A DNA stretch of 64,000 bases from Pseudeuparius sepicola. Its lineage: Eukaryota; Arthropoda; Insecta; Coleoptera; Anthribidae. Under the pieces are notes generated by a model. It saw only the letters and a program-made list of their open reading frames with translations, was not told the origin of the DNA and did no database searches. The DNA lies in contig OY987299.1 in assembly GCA_963920635.1 (NCBI GenBank), forward strand, positions 20,166,901-20,230,900, given 5' to 3'. Shown here piece after piece: positions 1-11,158 of the stretch (the first letter of the stretch is position 1; every line of letters starts with the position of its first letter). A program made the position numbers and the translations under genes.

Positions 1-879
1 ATAGTAATTGCTTAATATGATTAGGTACAAAAAGTTACAATCGCATTTTATACAGGGGGTGTTTACAAATATTAGTTGAAATAGGTTTACCCCTAATATA
101 TACCTATGTTTGTTAATTATTCTTGAATGGATCTGCCAATTTGAATCATATATTTCAGTTATACTTTAAAGTAAATTACCCTACACTCGTGTAAGTTTCA
201 TTGAATTTCTATGTCTGGTTTTTGAAATATAAATATTGAAAATTGACATTCTATAGAAAATATTATCCAATCTTATTTCTAATAATATGATCTTGCAGCG
301 CAAAACAATTGCGCCGTTAAAAACCGCTTGACCATAAACCGTGTGACTATTATAGATATGCGGTTTTCCACATACTTTACGAAAATTCGGTGTCCAGATC
401 CATATAAGTCGTACCTACATCTACGCTTCGTGACGATTCCACGAATATCTATAAATAGTAATTATGAAAAATGCTCAGTCCCACTAATTGGGACCAATGA
501 TAAAAATTGGCGAAATATGCTAAATTGTCGCTATTTTGGACCCACCCTGTACAATAGGCGGCTTCTCTTGTCTTAGCGACCGACTGACTGACATGTCATT
601 TGACTTCCTTTAAACCAGCAATGCTATTATTTTGTTACTAATCATCTAAAAAGTAATACTTTTGGATAAGTGAACCTTACTATGTTTTAGCAAAACAGCA
701 TTTTTTTATGATTTTCAAAAATTCATATCTCCGCAACTAGACATAGAAACTAATTTAAATTTGCACGTGTAACTTATAGTGACTTGTTCTACAATATCCC
801 AAAAAATTATCAAAATTGGCAGAGAGCCATTTTCCCCTGTATTTGGTGCGGGGTTCTTTGACAAAGCAACAAGATTTTA
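1..879. other. AT-rich non-coding stretch, no gene seen
   Basis: No supported coding region. Around 540-556 there is CCACCCTGTACA, the outward-facing end sequence of the TA-flanked foldback elements found elsewhere in the window, so an old solo or truncated arm probably ends there. No matching partner arm was found upstream. Short frames in this stretch have no recognisable motif. Confidence 0.5.
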
Positions 880-1215
880 GTTAAAATTAAAACAAAGTAG
901 ACTTCTTTCAGTCAAAACTCCACAATCAGTTTTTAATGAAAACTGTACATGTTTCGAACCACTAAGGGTTCATCATTAGCAGTAAAAAAAAATTTCTATT
1001 TAGTAAGATAACTGACAAAGCTAGAAACAGGAAAAGATAAAATACAGGCAAAATATCTTTTCCTGTTTCTAGCTTTGTCAGTTATCTTACTAAATAGAAA
1101 TTTTTTTTTACTGCTAATGATGAACCCTTAGTGGTTCGAAACATGTACAGTTTTCATTAAAAACTGATTGTGGAGTTTTGACTGAAAGAAGTCTACTTTG
1201 CGTTAATTTTATCTT
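880..1215. repeat. Head-to-head inverted repeat, Penelope-like terminal type
   Basis: Two arms of about 150 bp (roughly 893-1043 and 1050-1200) are near-perfect reverse complements with only a few bases of spacer, so the transcript would fold into one long hairpin. Each arm contains a small stem, GAACC-CTTAGT-GGTTC, followed by GAAAC and preceded by TGATGA. That layout resembles the degenerate hammerhead-ribozyme-like segment in terminal repeats of Penelope-like elements. No reverse transcriptase lies nearby. A simple foldback MITE is the alternative; the hairpin itself is certain, the family assignment is not. Confidence 0.6.
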
Positions 1216-2715
1216 TTTGCTCCACTGAGAGAATTTGGACTATTTTTTTCAAGATTTTAGTTGTTTGAAGCGGTATACAATACAATGTCTTTTTTCCTTG
1301 AAGCTATTTTTCTAACTCTAAATATTTACCTTTGAAAGGTTATTCCTGATACTTTCTGTTCACCTCGACTTTTGCAACCAAAAGCTGAACAAAACACCAT
1401 TATGATGCCACAAAAATAACAATGTCTTCAGTCTGTATGAGCACAAAATCACAAAAACTAAACCTGCTGTCACATACGACGTTTGGAACCAAATTATGGC
1501 GTCGCATTGTTGTATTTGGGCACACTCTCTGCTATGGTCCAGACAATATCTAAGGAGGTTTTTTGGCATCAGGTCCTTTTTATTTTTTACAGGTGCAAAA
1601 AGTCACCTTTCATTGACAATATCTTCGCGAAGTCGGCTGATGAAAATGCAATGCAATATTATTATTCTGAAGCTGATAATTTGTTTGTTACACTACGTAC
1701 TTACCTACCTACCACCATAATACAGCGCATTGTCTATTTTGTGAAGTCTATTTTGGACTCACCTGAAACAAAAAAACTTAGATTCAGTAAAAGATTATAA
1801 AACAATTATGAAAAAAATTTTTTTAGAGTTCACAAAAATATACAGGGTGTCCCGGGAGGAAATGGACATACTGCTACTGGGGGGGGGGAGGATATGGCTA
1901 GCTAAGATTAATCAGAGTGGCTATTAAAATCCATCGGTTATCCTTTTTTTACAGAAGTACAGGGTGATTTATCAATTTTGACAAATATTTTCATATTTTA
2001 AGTTTTTTTTATCCTAGTCAATGTATTATAAAAAAAAATCGAAAATTCCAGAGCCGGATTTAGCACATTTGATATTTGGGCTTTGACCCTCTATACAAAT
2101 TTTTGGTAATCCAATGCGAGGATATAAAACTACATAGTGTTGAATGTCATGTATTTTATTGTTTTGTCACACGGGCTTTAAGAATGTTCCACGACTATTA
2201 TTGTGAGCAAACGAAAAGAGGAACAATATCTGCTTTTAGGGGTTTCGAATTTTACTAAAAGTAGTTTAAATTAAATAAAATTGGAATTTTCTTATGGTGT
2301 CGAAACACATTTGTCATACTAAAATAATACCTATTTTCAAAATTGTTTTTAATTTTCCGCTATTTATTTTATTGAATTTGCATTAGGAAAGAAAAATGTT
2401 TTCTATATTTGCTGAGTTACAGGAAGTGAGCTTTTAGGATATCGGATACCCTATATTTTTAAACAGAACAAAATCTGGCTATATACATTGAAAAAATATT
2501 GATAGCATAATGGACTATTAAGTAGAGTAAAAACATAATATTTCCCTTTTTTGTGTGCATCATGTAGGGTAGGGGCTTTAAAGTTTTCATAGTTAGGCCA
2601 AATTATTATACTTATACCAAGGCAAATTAGACAACAATAGGTTACCTAGTGTACTTGAATTCTATGAGTTTAATTTATTTTATAGTTTATTCATAGGTTT
2701 ATTTTGTTGTTGTCC
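1216..2715. other. AT-rich non-coding stretch with a solo CAGGGTGTCCC end
   Basis: No gene recognised. Near 1843 the sequence TACAGGGTGTCCC followed by a run of ten G (about 1880-1889) looks like one end of a CAGGGTGT-type inverted-repeat element, but no clean opposite end was found before 2715. Overlapping open frames at 1483-1800 lack an ATG-led, family-like protein and look like chance frames. Confidence 0.5.
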
Positions 2716-2738
2716 ATTACAGATAGGGTTTCATCAAG

Positions 2739-3074
2739 TCAAGTAGCTTGACATTTTAACAAATAACTTGACTTGACTTGAAAATCAAGCTTATGACAAA
2801 TTAAATATTTGACTTCAAGTTTATACTGTTTGATATTACTTGGTATCTTTGTCATTACAACTTCTTCATCAGTGGTAGTTGTAGGAGTTAATGAAATGCA
2901 ATTTAATGAATTATCCATACAAATAGCAACATCGTTTACGTCAAACGGTTTATAGACGTATATTATGTTATTGATAATCAGAGAATGAAGTAACAGGTAT
3001 TCTGCACTCAACATTATTTTCGAAAGTGTGACCCACTTAAGTTGTCTCTCCCTTTTATAGGAATCAAACAACAA
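2739..3074 (-). CDS. Unrecognised frame downstream of the 145-aa ORF
   Basis: About 111 codons open on the minus strand, beginning at a TTG rather than an ATG, 42 bp after the stop of the 145-aa frame. The C-terminal third runs into the element's AAGTCAA subterminal repeats, so that part is probably not protein sequence. A TPTTTTDEEVVMTKIP stretch looks like a low-complexity linker. It may be a decayed continuation of the upstream protein in another frame or a second exon. No family is recognised and it may not be translated. Confidence 0.25.
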   Translation of the reverse strand: MLFDSYKRERQLKWVTLSKIMLSAEYLLLHSLIINNIIYVYKPFDVNDVAICMDNSLNCISLTPTTTTDEEVVMTKIPSNIKQYKLEVKYLICHKLDFQVKSSYLLKCQAT

Positions 3075-3116
3075 AATGCAAATAAAGGCCTTTATTTAAG
3101 TAAAAACTTACAACTT

Positions 3117-3554
3117 TTAGTAATCGATTAAGTATTTTTCTAACCAAGAATATAATTTTTCACAATTCCTTAAGCTACATATCCATTTTTTATTTTCATT
3201 GTGGTGGAGACACATCGGAATGTCTTTTTCAAATAGCGGCACCTCTATCCAATTGTTTTGCAAATTTCCCACATCAACCACTTTATTGTTGATTATTTCA
3301 CGTAGAAAACGTTCTTTTTGATGCCCCTTCACGAAAACTATGTGGACAACTAGTAGAGCAGTTTGCAGTATTTCAACCAATTTGTTGTACTCAACATGTC
3401 CACTCGAATATTTTATCCTCAGAAAATGTTCTTCCATAATTCGCACGTGCCTCTTATTTAAATTGTTAAGAGACATCAAACTTTTTGGGGGAGCCAAGTA
3501 GCTTGAATCTCTAAAATTTGCAATAAAATAAAATTTACTTTTACTAGAGAACAT
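3117..3554 (-). CDS. Unrecognised 145-aa Cys/His protein inside the hAT element
   Basis: A 145-codon frame starting with ATG in an A-rich context. The C-terminal half has CLHHN about 30 residues before the end, then a WICSLRNC stretch and a short amphipathic tail, suggesting a small Cys/His metal-binding module. The middle is hydrophobic with a VFVKGHQKERFL segment. It does not resemble hAT transposase: there is no RSFS or dimerisation motif. From memory it resembles short Cys/His proteins that recur in arthropod mobile elements, but I cannot name the family. It lies upstream of a second frame on the same strand (2739-3074), and both sit wholly between the element's ends. It could be captured host sequence, a module of the parent transposon, or chance. 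Function unknown. Confidence 0.4.
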   Translation of the reverse strand: MFSSKSKFYFIANFRDSSYLAPPKSLMSLNNLNKRHVRIMEEHFLRIKYSSGHVEYNKLVEILQTALLVVHIVFVKGHQKERFLREIINNKVVDVGNLQNNWIEVPLFEKDIPMCLHHNENKKWICSLRNCEKLYSWLEKYLIDY

Positions 3555-4047
3555 GTTTATTTATTATTAACACACAAAATAAGAACCAAGTTTCCGAGAA
3601 AAATGTTTATATATTAAGAAAAAAAAGTGCTTTGAACGGTGTTAACGTGAAACAAATAGAAGTTTTTGTCGTCTATGTTACACAGACACAGACAAACAAA
3701 TAGAAGTTTTTGTTGTTACACAGACTATACACATATAGTTTTGGTACGGACTCAAAATAGTTTATTTTTGTTGTTTCCTAGTTTTGCAAAAAAAGTATAC
3801 AATGCAAAGGTTTATTATTATTTACCTAACTGTCCTAACTGATAATAAAATTTGAAATTTATAAAAAATCAAGTAATCAAGTAGCTTCAAGAAAAACTTG
3901 ATTTTTCGATTACTTGAGAAATAAATAGGTACTTGATTTGACTTGATATTGAAAAATTACTACTTTACTTGAACTTGACTTGATTTCAAGTCAAATCAAG
4001 TCAAGTAGCTTGAATATCAAGTCAAGCCATGAATCTCTAATTACAGA

Positions 4048-5191
4048 TACTATGATCATTATTATTATTATAAACATATGCAAATTATCGTCGACCACTT
4101 GCGCTAAACTAAAATGTAAAGTCAAGCGCACTTTATCTAAACTGAGTGCTTTGTTTAAATAATCCAATTTGGATATCATTTCATTCAGAACTTTAACTCG
4201 GAAAATTCGACACATTCACTATAGGCGATTGTTCACTATGTACACAAACTACTTGCCTACGTATTCAGGTATTCGCTTGTATGTCTCGACCTACCCACAC
4301 GGAAATACTAAGATGCAAGCCAAACACCCTAATGCGCCTCTGACCACTGCGAGAAGCCGTTTATATGGGATCTAAGCCTGACCGGGACTCGCTTTGAAGT
4401 TCCGCAAACTAACGGTTTACGGCATTCATCTTGCATTCTTTCTTAATAAGTATAGGTAGGAACCTTAAGAAATTGCATTCTTGCAGAAATCTGACGTTCC
4501 ATTGAGAATTTTTTAAAATTCTTTATAACTGACTTCAAAGGCAAAATTCTTCTTTATAATGTTTACAGTAAAAAGGAGGATAAGTGCAGCCTCGTTTTCA
4601 CGACGATAGCTTTTATGATAGTTACAGTCATGGCAGCAACTATAACAAAAACTATTATCACACTGTCGCGACACCACCCTCATACTACCAAGTTTAACTA
4701 GATAGCTGAGGCAACTGTTGCGACAGTTATAAAAACTGTAGTAACTATTGTCTCCGTCAATATTTATGACACTGCGTGAAGCCTATATTCTATATTCCTT
4801 TTATGAAGCCAATAATTAGAGTTTTTATGCCGTTTAAACTAACATTAGCAATATTTTACCTACTTACAGTTATAACAAAATCTTTGGAAACATTTTGGGA
4901 ATCAAAAGTTCTGCAGTAACATTTGCATCTTACAAGTTTTTTCAATTCCGGAAAAAACATAAAAAAATGTAAAAAGCTAAATCTCCCGATAGAGTGAAAA
5001 TTTGGCACAATTATGTAAAATTGAAAAAGAAACAATTTTTTAAGTAAAATTTTTAGAATAAGAAATAAGTCAATTTTCAGCGATTTTTTAATGTCATTTT
5101 TGACAGATAGCGAACGCCACGTGACCACATTTTGTGAGTGGGTTATTTTTCACCTTTTTTTAACACAAATGTTATTAACATTCCCCTCATA
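4048..5191. other. Non-coding stretch, no gene seen
   Basis: No supported gene. A stretch around 4600-4760 is rich in short self-complementary words (ATAACTATC/GATAGTTAC types) but forms no clear terminal-repeat element. Short open frames show no family motif. Confidence 0.45.
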
Positions 5192-5892
5192 CAGTGTGTC
5201 CCAATTTGATACTGGACACCTCAGAACAGAAAACAGATGGTCTCTATATTTTTATTGGTAGTCCCAAGGGAGACTATCTCATAGGCGGTGGTATTTGGAT
5301 GGGGTAACTATTTCGTGGCCTGCTATGATTTTTCAAAATAGCTAATTTTCAAGAAACTCTATTAGGGATTTTTTACGACAAAATGTTATTAAGAAAGCTT
5401 GTTCAGAATTAATAGTATGAATGAGTAGAATTGCAAAATTTCAAAAGTCTAGGCCTATTTTAATTTTTAGGTTATGCGCCAACTTTTTTCTTAGAAATGT
5501 GTCCTTTCTGGAGCTTTCACGTCAAAATATTATTAAGGAAACTTGATCATCGTGAAAAAATAAAATTTTGACGTGAATGCTCCAGAAAGGACACTTTTCT
5601 AAGAAAAAAGTGGGAGATAAATCTAAAAATCAATGTAGGCCTAGCCATTTAAAATTTCGCGAATCTACTCCGAACAAGTTTTCTTAATATCATTTTGTCG
5701 TAAAAAAATCCCTAATGGTGTTTCTTGAAAATTTGCTATTTTAAAAATTCATAGCAGGCCATGAAATAATTACCCCAACCAAATACCACCACCTATTGGT
5801 ACTACCAATAAAAAAATAGAGACCATTTGTTTTCCTTGCCCTTCATAATATATGTCTGAGGTGTCCAGTAGGTATCAAATTGGGACACACTG
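5192..5892. mobile_element. Foldback TIR element, CAGTGTGTCCCA ends, TA duplication
   Basis: The ends CAGTGTGTCCCAATTTGAT and its reverse complement are flanked by TA on each side. The two halves are complementary over nearly the whole 701 bp: for example GGTGGTATTTGGATGGGGTAA near 5286 mirrors the segment near 5770, and the centre near 5520-5600 also folds. It shares the end motif with the element at 39348-40752. It has no transposase and is likely a non-autonomous IS630/mariner-type derivative. Confidence 0.85.
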
Positions 5893-7940
5893 TATAATGC
5901 GAACTTCTTGGAGGACCCTGTGTAATTACGCATCTTGTTTTGTGATATTATGATTAACTGTTTGTTCTATTCTAGAAATAATAGATTAGAGAAAATTAAC
6001 AAATTTTCGAAACAAATATTCTGCTTTTAGAAAAGCTATTGTTTAGGTTAAGTTAAAAACTCACACGATGTACTAGTCTATAAAGTATGGAAGTATAAGA
6101 ATGTTTGTTATTAGTAATAATAAACGGTTTTTATATAAAAAAAAATTCTAAGTATATTGGCTGTTTTCTTTACAAATTTTCAGTTAAGCTTTGCTCCGGC
6201 ACGTGTAGACGTGTTGGAAAATAAAGCAACTGTTGAATTTATTTTATTTCAAAACGTCAATTATTTCAACCGTTTATCCAAATATCCATTTAAGGATTAT
6301 TGCACGCAGAAAAAATACAGTGTAACTCGAGTGGAATGTCCAAATTGTCCTTATCGTTCTCGAACGATTCAGCATTTCGCTTACCGCGTCGTGCTCAACC
6401 CTTGAACTCGTGCGATATAGGTACCTAACTAACAAACTATCTGCTAATTTAGGAAGTAATGTTTTCCTTTGAAATTCACAGAAACTTGTAATAAATATAC
6501 CTACTGTACGACTGTACGGGACCTATGCAAATAGGCAACCCAACCTACACAGCGCCACGTTCCAAAATTGCGCATTGCGTTTCTGAACAGCGAAATAGTG
6601 AGGGTACTTGGAGGCTGAACGCGTGTGTGGGTGATATGTGTATTGCGTTTTTCGCATTAGTATGTTATATTATTAACAACAATAAACAGCTCGTCTTTAT
6701 GCACAATCCTCTAGTACCTATACGAACAAAAAATATATAAATCAATAATTTACATGAAGTGAGTTTTAAACTAGAGGTACCTATATTGTTTAAAAAGTGA
6801 AAACTTTTCGCACGCCTATGCTCCCTGAATCTTGGATGAGCCGATCCGCGCATGCTGGGAGAGATGAAAAAGTATTCAACTAACCTGAGACAATGTCTAA
6901 ACCTACTTGTGCATAAAATAAATTTAAACCGCTCAAAACTGTAAAAATGACACTAATAATAATAATAAAATAAAACGGCACCGCTCCTGGATTATTTACG
7001 TCTCGTTTTTCCAGTAACGTGTCTTAAAAATAACAAGTTCTCGAAACGAATTTTCCCAGAAGCACCAAACCCAACCTCTGTGCCTTTTAGTCTCTTCCTC
7101 TTGTACCGAGATTTAATTAATGCCGGATCTGGATTTCGCAGCATGCAAGGGACACGGAAACCGAGCGTGCATCGTCAAAAAGATCTAATTCGGGTAGTTG
7201 TTAACTGCATGCAGATAATTAAATTCTGAAGGGCAGATTGCTCTTACGTGAAATCGAACTCCTCCAAAGTCTAACTTAGCTCAATTCAAAGTCTAACTTT
7301 AGCTCATGGAGTTAGTTGTTTACCGGCGGTTTGGCTCGCTCTAGCTATGGCCGTGTCTCATTTTACAACGCATCTTCGAATGCATCCCACTAACAAGGTT
7401 TTTTTGCGAGTATATAATAGAACTTATAAAGTATTATGTGGTGATACATTGAGAAGATATTTTGTCTTTCTTAAACAATAATATAGGTACCTATATTTTC
7501 TAATTTCTAATGGGTTTGATTTTCATTTTTTCTCTAACAAAATTTTCGTGTATTAGGAAAAAATAAAAATATAACCTTTCTTGCAATGCGATTTCAAAAC
7601 TTCGCCAGACGTTTGCAAAAACAGAAATTTCTTGAGTTTATTGGAAATACCTTAAAATACTTGAAAAAATCAAATTTTCCATATTGCCATGAAACTGCAA
7701 CAACTAAAACTACCGAGAGATTTTTGTTTACAATTAAAACCTACATAGAACCCCAAAAACTTTATAACTTTTATTACTCTACAAGGTGATTCAATTTTTT
7801 TCTAATAGTTATGTAGGTACTAATTACCCACTTCTCCGCCACTGCTTGTTTAAGGTGATTAATATTAGCAGGTTTTCTGCCAACCCTTACCGTTAGATCG
7901 TATGCCAAATATTTACTTTACTTTAATTAATATTTATGTA
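5893..7940. other. Non-coding stretch with a GC-richer island at 7000-7400
   Basis: No gene recognised. The 82-aa frame at 6157-6405 has a CPNCP motif but no ATG-led family signature. From about 6980 to 7400 the sequence is less AT-rich and free of inverted-repeat structure, with GAGATTTAATTAATGCCGG and similar words. It looks like unique host sequence, possibly regulatory, between transposon layers. Confidence 0.4.
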
Positions 7941-8387
7941 CAGGGTGTCCAGATTTGGTTGTAAAGGCTGGGTACCTCGGTTATTTTTAGAGATAAGGAG
8001 TTGCGGTTTCCGCGAACCGTTGCTACTTTTTTGTGAAACGAAAGATACCGTAAACAGATTTTTCATAGCAATTGAAAATTTACGCTTTGGGGGCATATTT
8101 CGTACCTTGGGAACGGTTAATGATATTGAAATGGCAAAAACTGTACCTTATAGACACTTTCACGTAGAATTCAGTGCCGTATTCAGTTTTTTTTACTAAA
8201 ATTGATAGTGTTCGATATATGGATCAAACTTATTTTTTTAAATAGAACACCCTGTATATTTTCTACTTATTATATTCAGATTGTCGTAAGCTTTACAAAA
8301 ATATATAACACTATGTAGTTATTATCTATATTAGGCTCTAAAAATAACCGAGATACCCCGCATTTACAACCAAATCTGGACACCCTG
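7941..8387. mobile_element. Foldback TIR element, CAGGGTGTCCAGATTTGG ends
   Basis: A 447-bp element with long terminal inverted repeats: the first ~50 bp (through GGTACCTCGGTTATTTTTA) reappear reversed at 8338-8387. TA lies immediately outside both ends. It has no coding capacity of its own; the 87-aa frame across its left half is read from repeat sequence. Confidence 0.85.
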
Positions 8388-8764
8388 TACATACTTCAAT
8401 ATCTCGACTAGGTTGGTAAATATTCACTAAATGCACCTTGTACCTTTCTTATAAAGCCTCCATAGATAAAATAGTTTACAAAACAAACTGGCAATATTTT
8501 TGAATATTCTGCTGATCCTAAAAGTTTCGGTATTTAAAACTCAATCACCCTGTATACCTGGTGCAACAGAAATGATGGTCAATATTGACACTAGAGTTAG
8601 AAATAGTTGCACTTCATATTATATTTGTTTCCTTTGCGAGCTATACGGTTTTTATGATACCTACTGGGATATTGAAATTTCCCAAAAAATGCGATTTTAC
8701 AAGCTTTTATTTTTTAACTTGCCTTGTTAGTATGTATAATATGTATAGGTATGTATGTCCGTGT
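8388..8764. other. Non-coding spacer
   Basis: Nothing supported. TATGTATAGGTATG-type simple words lead into the repeat that follows. Confidence 0.4.
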
Positions 8765-9700
8765 GGGTCGAATCTTGCAAGTTGAATTAGAGCCACTTCT
8801 TGACATCAGATTGAGCTGAAATATACACCTTTAGTTCTGGTGACAATACAATATTCAATACTCAATATTGTAATAGTTTCAAAATGACCGTCGCCACAAG
8901 ATGGCGGATGATGAATTTTTTGTTAACCCCCCTAATATCAAACGAAAAAACTTGAAGAGTAGAAAACGATAAAGTTAGTGACATCACACTAAATTCAATA
9001 TGGCCGCCGCTCCAAGATGGCGGATTACATTTTCTTTTCAACCACCTTAATATGGGTATCAAATGAAAGGGCTTGAAGAGTAGAAAACGATAAAGTTAGT
9101 GACATTACACTAAATTCAATATTCAACCTACTTGACATTGGTGTCAACGGAAAGGGTTTGACGAGTACAAAATAATAAGGTAAGTGACGTCATACTAAAT
9201 CCAGTGTAGCGTTTGCCCCAAGATGGCTAACTACATTTCTTTACCACCCTCCTGATATGGGAATCAAATAGGTACCTACTAAAAAACCTTTTTAAAAACA
9301 AGCTATTCTTTATGCCATATGTACTAAAACGAATAAAATAAAATAAGTCTAATGCCAAATTACGGAATGTTTTTGTAAATGAAAAAGCTTGTCTCGCGAA
9401 TTGTAAATACTTTGGCAACCAATCACTGTCCATTAAAATTAATTGGTACCTACTTTTATGAACATTTCGCGCGACAAGCTTTTTGATTTACAAAAACTTG
9501 TCATAAGTAATTTGATATTGAATTATCTTAATGAAAACCTCGACTTGTTTTATTTTATTTTAGTACATAGCTTAAAAAGCTTGTTTTTAAAAGGGTTTTT
9601 TTACCTATTATTTTTTTATTTTATTCGTTTTAGTACATCGCTTAAATAAAAGCTTGTTTTTAAAAAGGTTTTTTTACCTTTTATTTTTTTATAACTGATG
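8765..9700. repeat. Dispersed repeat with ~120-bp tandem units, longer copy
   Basis: It starts with a GGTCGAATCTTGCAAG block shared with the copy at 14188. At least three internal units of about 120 bp follow, each with an AAGATGGCGGAT box, an ATATGGGTATCAAATGAAAG box and a CACTAAATTCAATAT box. The right half contains an inverted repeat (around 9275-9330 against 9600-9690; AAAAACCTTTTTAAAAACAAG and its mirror) and a mirrored CGCGACAAGCTTTT word. No coding sequence. It is probably a non-autonomous element with satellite-like internal amplification. Confidence 0.65.
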
Positions 9701-10290
9701 TGGAGGTTCCTCGCTGATTTAGAGTACTAGTCAGTTTGCAACTGTGGCACTTAGCAAAAAAGTAATTATTATGAATTTCTTGTTAGAAGAATTGACCAAG
9801 TCTCTGGGAAAAATATTATAAAGTGTAGGTAATTATTTTTAACTTTAAACGCGCCATTCCTGTTGCACCTGTATATCTTTGTCCAAAAATATCGTGTAGC
9901 TCATAAAAAGAAAAAGGTCTTAAATATCACATGGAACCTCTTACGAATTAGCGTTGACATTTAAGTCTTTTAACACTTTTCCGACTGAAGTTTGTATAAA
10001 ATGGGAGAAACTTTTTTCTTCATATGACACCACGGGCTTAGCCAAGGCGGGGGTTTCGGGGGTTCAAACCCCCCCGAAATAAGCAAAATATTACCTAATA
10101 TTATACCGAAAAAATACGAGGAGTGAAGAGTTAAATTATTATTACATTTGAATATATTATGTAGTAATAGTAGCGTCTAGCGCCATCTTTTGACGAGAGG
10201 CAGACGCAGTTGCAGCCGAACTATTTTGTATTGTAGGGACACTTTGCGTTGTTTCTCGATTATTCGCCACGCCCCTAGGTCGAAATGAGC

Positions 10291-10480
10291 GGAACTTTGT
10301 GGAAGTTCGTGGAAGTTTCTGGACGGCTACTGGGCTGCTATATAAGCGGCGCCGCGGCGCGTGACCGCGCTTACGGCGCAGTATTGTTCCATGCGAACTC
10401 GAAGCGAATAAAAGTGAAAAGTGGTGAACGAATAGTGAAGAGAATTAAGTGTACCGTGTAAGTGAGTAATTTTAGTGCAC
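10291..10480 (+). promoter_or_regulatory. Heat-shock-type promoter with TATA box and leader
   Basis: At 10291-10325 there are GAA units in 10-bp register (10292, 10302, 10312), followed by TTC at 10317 and GA at 10322. This gives a heat-shock element of alternating GAA/TTC pentamers in 5-bp steps, one pair imperfect. A TATATAAG box follows at 10339-10346, only 14 bp further, the spacing seen in insect hsp70 promoters. Downstream come a GC-rich stretch and an A-rich leader like those of insect hsp70 mRNAs. A GTAAGTGAG splice-donor-like sequence lies near 10458. That this drives the transposase is inferred from position and orientation. Confidence 0.6.
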
Positions 10481-10536
10481 TGTTATTCGATGACCTTGTT
10501 AAGGATAGATACGTGAATCATTATTACTGTCGAAAA

Positions 10537-10980
10537 ATGGAGGGGGAAAAAGGAAGGGTGATAAACCTAAAGGTATGGACTACTGGAAAAAGTGGTGTAG
10601 TCAAGGTCAAGGGGTTTCTAATAAAGAAACAAATTTGGATTTAGCTATCAAAGCTTCAGCTACCTTGCATGCTGATAAGAAGACTGCCTACCCCGAAATC
10701 TAGTTTGGAATGCCTAGATATGTGCGATAAACACCTTTATCCTAATATTTACACATTACTACAAATCTTGGCTACCATTCCTGTATCCACTGCTACCCCA
10801 GAAAGATCTTTCTCGAGCCTAAGGAGACTGAAAAACTATTTACGAAACACTACAAGTGAAAACAGACTTAATGGTTAATGAACATTCACTATGGAACAGA
10901 AATTCATGCAGATGAAGTAGTGGATATATTTAAAAGAAAAAGCCGAAGATTTCTTCTTTAATGGTTTTAGATTTAGCGCA
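10537..10980 (+). pseudogene. hAT transposase remnant with C-terminal dimerisation motif
   Basis: Several short frames of one strand carry pieces of hAT transposase. The clear part is the 10669-10878 frame, with ATIPVSTATPERSFSSLRRL: the conserved RSFS-containing C-terminal dimerisation region of hAT transposases, ending in RLNG. A frame change just before the stop at 10878 lets the reading continue into NIHYGTEIHADEVVDIFK-type residues, as expected for the protein's tail. Upstream, an ATG at 10537 and a lysine-rich frame near 10565-10690 may be the N-terminus. The whole catalytic middle is missing, so no active enzyme can be made. Confidence 0.75.
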
Positions 10981-11158
10981 GAGGAACGAAATTAATTTAT
11001 CCATTTCATTTAAAGTTAAGAACTTTATAAATATGTCGTAGTTTTTCGGATAAATATATAGATATTAAATTTCATGCAAGTATATTTTTGTTGTTTTATT
11101 TACTTCTCAAACTAAACCCCCCACAAAACTAAATCCTGGCTACGCCCGTGTATGACAC

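Larger units (their letters stand above)
2724..4039. mobile_element. hAT-type DNA element with 8-bp target duplication
   Basis: The element is flanked by the exact 8-bp direct repeat ATTACAGA (2716-2723 and 4040-4047), the target duplication length of hAT transposons. Its ends are TAGGGTTTCAT on the left and, as reverse complement, TAGAGATTCAT on the right, fitting the hAT terminal pattern TAGNG. Subterminal regions are packed with AAGTCAAG/CTTGACTT words in both orientations, plausible transposase-binding repeats. The 1316-bp interior does not contain a recognisable hAT transposase; two minus-strand frames are the only coding-like content, so this is a non-autonomous element. Confidence 0.85.
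10031..11150 (+). mobile_element. Internally deleted hAT element with 8-bp target duplication
   Basis: The exact direct repeat TATGACAC flanks the element (10023-10030 and 11151-11158). Its ends CACGGGCTTAGCCA and, reversed, CACGGGCGTAGCCA are imperfect terminal inverted repeats of the common insect hAT type. The 1120-bp interior holds a GC-rich promoter-like region, a short leader with a splice-donor-like site, and a C-terminal hAT transposase remnant. A full transposase is absent, so the copy is non-autonomous, derived by internal deletion. Confidence 0.9.

Noticed and set aside
1483..1800. 105-codon open frame
   Set aside because: It begins at TTG, overlaps equally open frames on both strands and has no recognisable domain.
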